The notes below the pieces were generated by a model. It did not search any database, was not told the DNA's origin, and saw nothing but the letters and a program-made list of their open reading frames with translations. Made by a program: the position numbers and the translations under genes. This document shows, piece by piece, positions 1-5,514 of a DNA stretch of 8,397 nt; position 1 is the first letter of the stretch; each line of letters opens with the position of its first letter. This stretch comes from 2-12-FULL-42-15 sp964196565 (GTDB taxonomy: Bacteria > Pseudomonadota > Gammaproteobacteria > Coxiellales > Coxiellaceae), in NCBI GenBank assembly GCA_964196565.1, contig CAXMUH010000116.1, positions 1 to 8,397 on the forward strand. Direction: 5' to 3'.

Positions 1-948
1 ATAGTCAGACATTAATAGTGGTAATAATGTAACCTCAGCTGGAAAATGCCGCAATTTTGCTTGTTTCGAAATATAAAATAAATAAGGTTTAGCCTGATTT
101 AAGCCCTGTTCCAATTGTGATGGATGTGCTACGTACCACTCAATGCGCTTTCGCACCAAGGGTCGATTGGAATTTGACTGCAACGTAAACTGGTTGCCAA
201 TACTAGCCCACAAGTTTTTGGTTATAACAGCGTGTGCCACTTTTTTCTTTGTTTTTTTAATCACAGCCGGTGGCTTTTTAGCATGAGTCTTTGCATACAG
301 TGACGCATTAATTGCTTTGACTTCAGCTAAAGCTTTAGCTGCCTTAGCCGTTTTAAGCTTAGCTGCTTTTATGATGGAGGCGAGTTTACTATTTGATGCT
401 TTGAGTGATGCTTTGGGCGATGCTTTGGACGTGGTTTTTTTAGTTATGCTTTTCTTTACTGCTTTGTAATGCTTAACCCGATAAGTATTATTAACGCCGA
501 CTTCAAGTAGAATTTTAACATTACCGCGCGCCATCGGTAATGAACTCGAATCAATATAACTGATGGCACCGGGTGTACCTTCAACCACAGCAATGACTTC
601 GCGATCATCGTTAAGCTTGGGCAGTGGATCACCTTGGCCATTAAATATATTTGAATTCCAGTAATTATTAATTCGAATCAAAGACCAATCAAAAACATCT
701 TTATAAAATTCCGCATAAATGGGTGAACCATTCGGTTGATCATAAACTTGGATAGGATCGGATGTGTTGAGTGAAACAGGTTGTTCCAAAAACAGCTGTT
801 TTATTACATCTTTTGATAAGTGGTTAAACGGCAAATTAGGATTACCAATTACCACAACTCCAGCGAGAGCTGAAGCCCCAATCAATGCTGCGGCTGCTCC
901 AAGACTTGATGCAAGCATCCATTTTAGGTGCTTTTGAGTAGCTTTCAT
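1..948 (-). CDS. Exported PstS-like / basic linker / MltD-like fusion protein (C-terminus outside window)
   Basis: The frame is open from the ATG at 948 to the left edge (316 codons, no stop), so the C-terminus is missing. Residues 1-29 look like a Sec signal peptide with cleavage after ASALA. Residues 30 to about 152 resemble the small phosphate-ABC-type periplasmic binding proteins: a VVIGNPNLP start, LSKDVIKQLFLEQ, an FYKDVF helix, and the EGTPGAISYID signature. Residues about 157-246 form a Lys/Ala-rich linker; in the 80 residues 157-236 I count 24 Lys and one acidic residue. From NLWASIGNQF (about 245) onward it matches the start of MltD-type transglycosylases: an RKRIEWYVAHP helix, AKPYLFYISKQAK, then FPAEVTLLPLL. 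The family's catalytic Glu, in LLPxVES, aligns with Met313 (LLPLLMSDY). The gene starts 13 bases after the porin stop, and AGGGA overlapping that stop is its likely ribosome site. Function is unknown; an envelope or peptidoglycan-binding role is inference. The domain calls are from recalled family motifs, not a search. Confidence 0.8.
   Translation of the reverse strand, partial: MKATQKHLKWMLASSLGAAAALIGASALAGVVVIGNPNLPFNHLSKDVIKQLFLEQPVSLNTSDPIQVYDQPNGSPIYAEFYKDVFDWSLIRINNYWNSNIFNGQGDPLPKLNDDREVIAVVEGTPGAISYIDSSSLPMARGNVKILLEVGVNNTYRVKHYKAVKKSITKKTTSKASPKASLKASNSKLASIIKAAKLKTAKAAKALAEVKAINASLYAKTHAKKPPAVIKKTKKKVAHAVITKNLWASIGNQFTLQSNSNRPLVRKRIEWYVAHPSQLEQGLNQAKPYLFYISKQAKLRHFPAEVTLLPLLMSDY
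394..429 (-). repeat. Three tandem 12-bp units encoding Lys-Ala-Ser repeats
   Basis: Three consecutive 12-base copies (plus-strand forms tgatgctttgag, tgatgctttggg, cgatgctttgga) lie in frame in the basic linker of the fusion gene. Each encodes a four-residue unit containing Lys-Ala-Ser. Because the unit is a multiple of three, copy-number changes would lengthen or shorten the linker without breaking the frame. Confidence 0.8.
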
Positions 949-958
949 AAACAAAATT

Positions 959-963
959 TCCCT
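959..963 (-). promoter_or_regulatory. Shine-Dalgarno of the fusion gene, overlapping the porin stop
   Basis: The minus strand reads TAGGGAAA across the porin stop codon, so AGGGA shares bases with TAG and lies 10 bases before the ATG at 948. The layout suggests co-transcription and possibly translational coupling of the two envelope genes. The spacing is slightly long, so the strength of the site is uncertain. Confidence 0.55.
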
Positions 964-2479
964 AGAAAGCAATGTCCAACGATGCGGTATACATCAATAC
1001 ATGCTTCTCGCCTGGATTACCATTAAATAGACCATTGGTTCCATCTAGTGGAGTAATGCGGCTTACACCAACTTTAGCCACTAAATTTTTATTAATGTAA
1101 TAATCGGTACCGACAGTAAAAGACTGTTGCGCTTCAGCTAACTCTGAGCCGGGAGTTTTAATTTTACTTTTATTGGTTGTCCATAGCCTTGCATAAATAA
1201 AATAAGGTAAGAATTTTTCAATGCGATATCCGACCATACCATAGGCTCCCGATAAACTCGCAACTCTGTCTGGTGTGCTACGATGCGCAAATTCACTTAC
1301 GATTAACCAATGATGATAATTCAGCTTAGCACCGGTGCTAAAGAAACTGGCGCCCTTGTCTTTAACCACACCCTTAGCAGCAGGAATAGGCATATATTGG
1401 CCTGGGGCAGCTGGATTTGGCAGCACATAAGAAGGTAGATCCATGGTTATATTGGTATGCGCGTAAGTCGCATTTAACGTTACATACTGGTTGCTGATAT
1501 TAACGTTACCGCCATACATATAGTTTTCATGGAAAGTGGCTGTGGTACCATTAGGAATCAGTTCTGGCGCATTGGAATATAAATCATAATCACTTTTGTT
1601 TTCACCAAAAAATGGATTAAACTTAGCAACCCAACCGCTGTTACCAAGATTTTTAGAGTAAGTCAAATCCACACCATTAAAGTTATAAAATGGTAATAAG
1701 CGATAGACTTCAGGTGGTAAGAAAACAGGAACATAAGTTAACCCGACTTCTTCTGTTTGTGAATATAAGAAAGCAGGAATACGCATACGACCAGCGCGGA
1801 ATTGAAGATTATTATTATATTTATATCGAATAAATGCCCAGTCAACCATCGGACGATAAGATTTTTGGCCATTAATATCTTCACCTGTCGCTGTGACTTG
1901 CAAAACGGCAGATAATTTCGGCGTAATATTACCGGTAATTTGCAAACCAGCTAATGAGTTCGCTGCAAATCCAAGATCCTTGCCAACTGTGCCGTGTCCT
2001 GGAATTCCATATTTTACATCATTTGAAACATCAGTTGCTGCTACACCTGCTGACATAAAACCATTAATTTGAATACGTGATCTTGGACCAAAACCAAAAT
2101 ATTTATGTGAAAGATTAACAGGTGCTGGTGCTTGAACTTTTTTGGGCTGTTTTACCGTTTGTTTTACCGTATGTTTTTCTGTAATTTTCGGCGGCGTCAG
2201 TTGTTGGATCTTTATATGTGCTGGGACTTTCTTATGAGTCTTATGAGTAACTGGTTTTGCTTTATGTGAAGGTTTTTCCTTATGAGTAGCCACTTTAGCA
2301 TAAGGTGAGGCTTTTCTCTTATGCACAACCATTTTAGATTTAGGTGATTTTTTCTTATGAGTCACGAGTTTTGTGGTAGATTTAGAAGTTATTTCAGTTT
2401 TAGTATTAGCAAGTACAGAAGTTGTTGCTAGTGCCAAACAAACAGAACTTGCGGTTGTTAGTAATGTTAATGTACGCAT
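962..2479 (-). CDS. Outer-membrane porin with Lys/His-rich N-terminal repeat segment
   Basis: 505 residues. Residues 1-24 are a Sec signal peptide (hydrophobic core, cleavage after SVLA). Residues 25 to about 118 are strongly basic and low-complexity, rich in Lys, His, Thr, Val and Pro, and include four imperfect 12-13-residue repeats around a [TV]HK core (His at 41, 53, 66, 79). From about residue 135 (RIQINGFMSAGV) to the end the sequence alternates in the way expected of beta strands, with aromatic girdle residues and several GxxxxY/F turns. It ends in IAF, the terminal Phe typical of BAM-inserted barrels. The barrel resembles the general Porin_O_P/DcaP-like porins that often neighbour small PstS-like proteins; substrate selectivity cannot be read from the sequence. 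A good Shine-Dalgarno supports the ATG at 2479. It is the first gene of an operon with the downstream fusion gene. The basic segment would lie in the periplasm before the first strand and could bind an anionic partner, which is inference. Confidence 0.85.
   Translation of the reverse strand: MRTLTLLTTASSVCLALATTSVLANTKTEITSKSTTKLVTHKKKSPKSKMVVHKRKASPYAKVATHKEKPSHKAKPVTHKTHKKVPAHIKIQQLTPPKITEKHTVKQTVKQPKKVQAPAPVNLSHKYFGFGPRSRIQINGFMSAGVAATDVSNDVKYGIPGHGTVGKDLGFAANSLAGLQITGNITPKLSAVLQVTATGEDINGQKSYRPMVDWAFIRYKYNNNLQFRAGRMRIPAFLYSQTEEVGLTYVPVFLPPEVYRLLPFYNFNGVDLTYSKNLGNSGWVAKFNPFFGENKSDYDLYSNAPELIPNGTTATFHENYMYGGNVNISNQYVTLNATYAHTNITMDLPSYVLPNPAAPGQYMPIPAAKGVVKDKGASFFSTGAKLNYHHWLIVSEFAHRSTPDRVASLSGAYGMVGYRIEKFLPYFIYARLWTTNKSKIKTPGSELAEAQQSFTVGTDYYINKNLVAKVGVSRITPLDGTNGLFNGNPGEKHVLMYTASLDIAF
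2210..2368 (-). repeat. Degenerate [TV]HK repeat region in the porin N-terminus
   Basis: Codons 38-90 of the porin contain four imperfect units of 12-13 residues, each starting with THK or VHK followed by Lys/Ser/Pro-rich sequence. At DNA level the plus strand shows repeated cttatgagt (the reverse of ACTCATAAG, Thr-His-Lys), suggesting expansion by duplication. Later units are more diverged. Confidence 0.65.
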
Positions 2480-2484
2480 TGATG

Positions 2485-2492
2485 CTCACCCT
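2485..2492 (-). promoter_or_regulatory. Shine-Dalgarno of the porin
   Basis: AGGGTGAG on the minus strand lies five bases before the ATG at 2479. This supports the chosen start, which is also followed directly by a well-formed signal peptide. Confidence 0.7.
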
Positions 2493-2675
2493 AATAATAG
2501 TGTTAAACGAAAATAAGTAATGCCACTAAAAAAGCAGCTTACTGTGAAATAATTTATCCGTTTTGAGTTTTGAACTTGCGGCCTAACCCGTTTGAATTAT
2601 GCGCAATAATGATCATCACTTAAGTCTATGCAGCAAATAAGCAACGCTGCAGTGGGCTCCGTACCTTAAGAGAGC

Positions 2676-2719
2676 ATTATATTAGAAGTTTATTAAGGAA
2701 AGATTAAGAAATGCTTAAA
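2676..2719 (-). promoter_or_regulatory. Candidate porin-operon promoter with PmrA/OmpR-family-like box
   Basis: On the minus strand a perfect TATAAT (plus 2676-2681) has no TTGACA-like -35 at 16-18 bases. Upstream of it are half-sites at exact 11-base steps: TCTAAT (plus 2681-2686), CTTAAT (2692-2697), CTTAAT (2703-2708) and a weaker TTTAAG (2714-2719). The two central copies fit the published PmrA-box pattern of CTTAA-type hexamers separated by five bases, and 11-bp direct repeats are typical of OmpR/PhoB-family regulators. TCTAAT overlaps the -10 by one base. Transcription from here would give a leader of about 190 bases before the porin. The regulator's identity is inference; AT-rich sequence makes single TTAA hits cheap, and it is the phasing that is notable. 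Confidence 0.5.
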
Positions 2720-2783
2720 TATGCTAATATTTTGTCATAATTTTGATGTTTATGCTTTTTTTTGGCTACTTTTAGCGCACCAT

Positions 2784-2801
2784 ATGAACAGCTGAGTTCA
2801 T
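2784..2801. repeat. Perfect inverted repeat ATGAAC-N6-GTTCAT
   Basis: Two exact 6-base arms flank a 6-base spacer (AGCTGA), near the middle of the divergent intergenic region. The shape would suit a dimeric DNA-binding protein or a short hairpin, but no regulator family can be named from it and it may be chance. Confidence 0.35.
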
Positions 2802-2890
2802 CGCTATGCCTTTAGCCCAGTTTGCTCAACTGCTATACAGCTTCCAGATTACGGCTGGCAATTAATTTTCGCATGATACATTGATATTAT

Positions 2891-2929
2891 CTTAAGATTA
2901 TCTTAATATTCTAATTAAAGCTCTATCTT
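2891..2929 (+). promoter_or_regulatory. Candidate hydrolase promoter with PmrA-like box
   Basis: CTTAAG (2891-2896) and CTTAAT (2902-2907) are separated by exactly five bases, and the second is followed by ATT. This closely fits both the enteric PmrA box (CTTAAG-type hexamers, 11-bp period) and the Legionella/Coxiella form recalled as cTTAATatT-N2-cTTAATatT. A weaker ATTGAT lies one further 11-base step upstream (2880). A plausible -10, TATCTT (2924-2929), starts 16 bases after the second half-site, so the box would occupy the -35 region, as expected for an activated promoter. The assigned regulator is inference. Confidence 0.55.
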
Positions 2930-2975
2930 GCATCGGATTCTCTCTCACTCACAATGGATTTTCGTCTCATTATTA

Positions 2976-2987
2976 CGGCAATTGCCG
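2976..2987. repeat. 12-base palindrome CGGCAATTGCCG
   Basis: A perfect self-complementary 12-mer in the hydrolase leader, 32 bases before its start codon. It could be a protein-binding site or a short 4-bp GC stem in the mRNA. It is not followed by a strong U-run, so it is a poor terminator candidate. Confidence 0.35.
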
Positions 2988-3019
2988 CTTTGTTTGACTA
3001 AAAAACACAAGGAAACCAA

Positions 3020-3919
3020 ATGACTATTGTGCATTTCAAAACTACCGACGACCTTACTTTGTGCGGGAAATTGTATATACCTGACGAAAACAAATCAGGC
3101 AAACTCCCTACAGTCGTATTGTGCCAAGGCCTTTCTGGCGATAAAGCTAAGGTTTTGCCGACAATTGCCGAACGATTACAGAAAGCAGGCTATTTAACTA
3201 TCGCATTTGATTATCAAAGCTGTGGGTCGAGTGAAGGCAACAAGCAAGAATTATTTCCAATTAAACGTGTTGAAGACATAAAATCTGCAGTTCGTTATAT
3301 GCAAACTCACCCTAGATGCGATAAAAATAAAATCGCTTTATATGGAGTTAGCTTAGGCGCAATGACTGCACCCTTTGCTGCTAGCGTTCTTGGCAGTGAA
3401 ATTAAAACGGTATTCGCCTGTTCTGGCCTTGCAAACGGTATAGATATGATGCGCTGTTTGCGTGTTCAAGATGACTGGATAGCCTTAAAAGCAGCTATCA
3501 AAAAGGATATAAAAAGACGTGATAGTGGGCAACCTTCTAATTTAATCGCACTTATAGAGATGATTCCTTTCGGTAATAGTTTTGGGACAAAGTATCGTGC
3601 ACTGCTAAATAAAGACGACTCTGAATCTATCCCAACCCCTACTAAAAATGCCATAACTCAATTCACATTGGAAAGTGCAGAAGCGATTATCGACTTTGAC
3701 TTATCATCAGCACTTAACAAACTTAAATGCCCTATTATGGTCATGCACGGAGAACTTGACGATGTTATCGCTATTGAAGATGTACGGCGATGTTATCAAC
3801 AAATTCATTCACAAAAAGAACTAATCACTGTTCCTTTTGATCATATTGATTTAAGTCATTCAGAAGGGCTCGAAACGCAAATCAAGCATGCATTGTCATG
3901 GTTAAACAAAACCATTTAG
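3020..3919 (+). CDS. Alpha/beta hydrolase, serine-nucleophile type
   Basis: 299 residues, with AAGGAAA four bases before the ATG. The order of motifs fits the dienelactone-hydrolase/acyl-peptidase-like alpha/beta hydrolases. An N-terminal beta-hairpin (DDLTLCGKLYIP) is followed by the oxyanion strand PTVVLCQGLSGDK (30-42) and FDYQSCGSSEG (63-73). The nucleophile elbow is GVSLGA with Ser111. A candidate catalytic acid lies in HGELDD (Asp247 or Asp248), and the histidine in VPFDHIDLSH (His275 or His280). Residues about 135-225 form a cap-like insert. No signal peptide or membrane segment is visible, so it is probably cytoplasmic. The substrate cannot be told: esterase, thioesterase or peptidase activity are all possible. 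It is transcribed alone and diverges from the porin operon; both promoters carry similar CTTAA-type repeats, suggesting a shared regulator. Confidence 0.85.
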   Translation: MTIVHFKTTDDLTLCGKLYIPDENKSGKLPTVVLCQGLSGDKAKVLPTIAERLQKAGYLTIAFDYQSCGSSEGNKQELFPIKRVEDIKSAVRYMQTHPRCDKNKIALYGVSLGAMTAPFAASVLGSEIKTVFACSGLANGIDMMRCLRVQDDWIALKAAIKKDIKRRDSGQPSNLIALIEMIPFGNSFGTKYRALLNKDDSESIPTPTKNAITQFTLESAEAIIDFDLSSALNKLKCPIMVMHGELDDVIAIEDVRRCYQQIHSQKELITVPFDHIDLSHSEGLETQIKHALSWLNKTI

Positions 3920-3943
3920 AGTATATACACAAGCCAGTATGAT

Positions 3944-4070
3944 TCTAGGTGTGGTATGGGCACCATCTAAAGTAGCCTGGTCGGTAAAACCGGCCAGGAA
4001 GCATCCAGCGAAGCTGGATTCATGCTTTATTCCCGGCCAAAAAATAAATTTTTGTCCGGGCTACACCTGA
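3944..4070. repeat. REP/MITE-like palindromic element between convergent genes
   Basis: The 24 bases after the hydrolase stop and the 22 before the thiDE stop flank a compound palindrome. The outer arms are GTAGCC (3972-3977) and GGCTAC (4059-4064), with AGGTGT (3947-3952) answering ACACCT (4063-4068) further out. Inside are three hairpins: 3976-3985 with 3989-3998 (10 bp, one G-T wobble, AAA loop); 4003-4009 with 4013-4019 (7 bp, GAA loop); and 4032-4043 with 4049-4060 (12 bp, one mismatch). The GTAGCCcGG-like ends recall dispersed REP elements. It has no coding capacity. It may be a short non-autonomous repeat and may also block read-through between the two convergent genes. Element boundaries are approximate. 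Confidence 0.6.
4032..4060. terminator. Possible bidirectional terminator hairpin
   Basis: CCCGGCCAAAAA pairs with TTTTTGTCCGGG around a five-base loop (11 of 12 pairs). It lies between the ends of two convergent genes. The A and T runs are inside the stem and not after it, so it is not a textbook intrinsic terminator. Assignment as a transcription barrier is inference from position. Confidence 0.35.
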
Positions 4071-4092
4071 CGAGATGCCAAAGACCTAAGGG

Positions 4093-5514
4093 TCAACTGC
4101 GGTCAGTATAGCATAGTGCATCAACAGCAGAAATCATCGCCATGCCGCTGACACCAGTCTTCAGAACTGCTTTAACTCTTTGACGATTAATGCCACCGAT
4201 CGCAACCACGGGATACTCTAGCAGCTGACACCAATAATTAAGGCGCATAACGCCCTGTGGTTCAAAAGGCATGACTTTCGTCGTGGTTGGAAAAATGGGG
4301 CCGCAAGCAATATAACTCGGGTTGATCGCATGCGCTCGGGCCACCTCATAAAAACAATGCGTGCTAATTCCAAGGCGTAATCCTGACTTTCTAATTAAAT
4401 CGATATCAGCCGTTTCAATATCACTTTGCCCCAAGTGAATGCCATACGCGTCGTGCTTGATGGCTAATTGCCAATAGTCATTAATAAAAAGGCGGCAATT
4501 ATAATGACGCGCGATTTTTATTGATTGCATAATTTGGCTTTCGAGATCAATTTGAGATGGATTTTTTATTCGTAATTGAATGGTTGTTATTCCTTGTTTA
4601 ACTAACTTAAGCACTTCTGCACTATCATCCAGAATAGGATAAAGCCCTAGTTTTTTAGCACCACAATCCGTAAATTTATGAGGTTTTGTTTTAAGTGGAC
4701 TATGAGTTAAATAAGGCAAGTCAACGAAATCATTGGGGAAACCCCCAATCACTACCGGCCCTGGTCCCTGACCCTTTGAGCTGGCTAATCGAATCCCTTG
4801 ATGAACATACATATTAGCAATCACTAAAGCATCATTTAATGAATATCCTTGTGCAATATTAGCGGCAATGCTCGACGATAAAACACAACCCGATCCATGT
4901 GAATGCAAACTATTAATTCTAACATTAGCTAACCAAAATGATTCATGGCCGTCGGTCCAATAGTCATGACAAAAAGATTTATCCTCGCCATGCCCTCCTT
5001 TGATTAAAACATTTTTAACACCTAGATTTATTAGATCCATCGCGCATAAAACAATATCATTAAAACCGATAATTTTGCGGCCAGTTAATTGTTGTGCTTC
5101 TAAAAGATTTGGAGTAATCAAATCAAGCTGAGGTATTAATTTTGATATAACGACTTTGTTATTATAAATAAAACCTTTTCCACTGCTCGAGGCCATTACC
5201 GGGTCATAAACGACAAAACCAGAATAGTGCTTTAGATATTCAGCAATTACTTCAATGCTATCAGCATCACTTAACATGCCGATTTTAATGGCAGCAGCGT
5301 CCAAATCACCCGTTAAAGATTGCAGTTGCGCATTAATGGTTTTGGCTTGCAAATAATAAATATCATCAACTCGAAGGCTGTTTTGTGCGGTAATGGCTGT
5401 AATAATACTGCAGCCATGCACACCAAATGCTTGAAATGTCTTTAAATCCGCTTGAATACCAGCACCTCCACCGGAGTCTGAACCCGCAATAGTCCACGCA
5501 ATCTTCTGTTTCAT
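4093..5514 (-). CDS. thiDE: Bifunctional HMP-phosphate kinase / thiamine-phosphate synthase
   Basis: 473 residues from the ATG at 5514, which overlaps the thiG stop as ATGA. An in-frame ATG seven codons upstream (5535) is less likely because it lies inside thiG and the ThiD family starts near IAGSDSGGGAGIQAD (9-23). The ThiD half (1 to about 260) phosphorylates HMP and HMP-P. It shows the AQNS motif with Gln44, YDPVMASSSG (103-112), LITPNLLEA (132-140), IKGGHG (171-176) and HGSGC with catalytic-position Cys210. A linker leads to the ThiE half (about 288-473), which joins HMP-PP to thiazole phosphate. It shows TIQLRIK (311-317), RLFINDYWQLAIKH (341-354), GIHLGQSD, GISTH, the diphosphate loop GPIFPTTTK (405-413), VAIGGI (437-442) and MAMISAV. 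This half is close to enteric ThiE. It ends about nine residues after that last strand, shorter than E. coli ThiE as I recall it. Last gene of the operon. Confidence 0.92.
   Translation of the reverse strand: MKQKIAWTIAGSDSGGGAGIQADLKTFQAFGVHGCSIITAITAQNSLRVDDIYYLQAKTINAQLQSLTGDLDAAAIKIGMLSDADSIEVIAEYLKHYSGFVVYDPVMASSSGKGFIYNNKVVISKLIPQLDLITPNLLEAQQLTGRKIIGFNDIVLCAMDLINLGVKNVLIKGGHGEDKSFCHDYWTDGHESFWLANVRINSLHSHGSGCVLSSSIAANIAQGYSLNDALVIANMYVHQGIRLASSKGQGPGPVVIGGFPNDFVDLPYLTHSPLKTKPHKFTDCGAKKLGLYPILDDSAEVLKLVKQGITTIQLRIKNPSQIDLESQIMQSIKIARHYNCRLFINDYWQLAIKHDAYGIHLGQSDIETADIDLIRKSGLRLGISTHCFYEVARAHAINPSYIACGPIFPTTTKVMPFEPQGVMRLNYWCQLLEYPVVAIGGINRQRVKAVLKTGVSGMAMISAVDALCYTDRS

Larger units (their letters stand above)
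2480..3019. other. 540-base divergent intergenic regulatory region
   Basis: This lies between the divergently transcribed porin and hydrolase genes. I find no supported gene. It contains the two candidate operators, a perfect dyad at 2784-2801, a 12-base palindrome at 2976-2987, and a T-run on the plus strand near 2756-2763. On the minus strand the porin leader contains a 6-bp stem-loop (plus 2629-2634 with 2646-2651). A 15-codon open frame at 2954-3001 lacks a ribosome site and is not called as a gene. Confidence 0.7.

Noticed and set aside
456..641. 61-codon open frame on the minus strand
   Set aside because: It lies in another frame within the fusion gene, whose own frame has a signal peptide and recognisable domains; it has no family features.
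2676..2740. PhoB (Pho) box for the porin operon
   Set aside because: The 11-bp period fits the family, but the repeats read CTTAAT and not CTGTCAT; a lone TTGTCATAA at 2732-2740 has no partner at 11 bases.
2806..2865. 19-codon open frame starting MPLAQF on the plus strand
   Set aside because: No ribosome site, no conserved feature, and length expected by chance.
3466..3654. 62-codon open frame on the minus strand
   Set aside because: Antisense to the clearly conserved hydrolase, with no ribosome site or domain.
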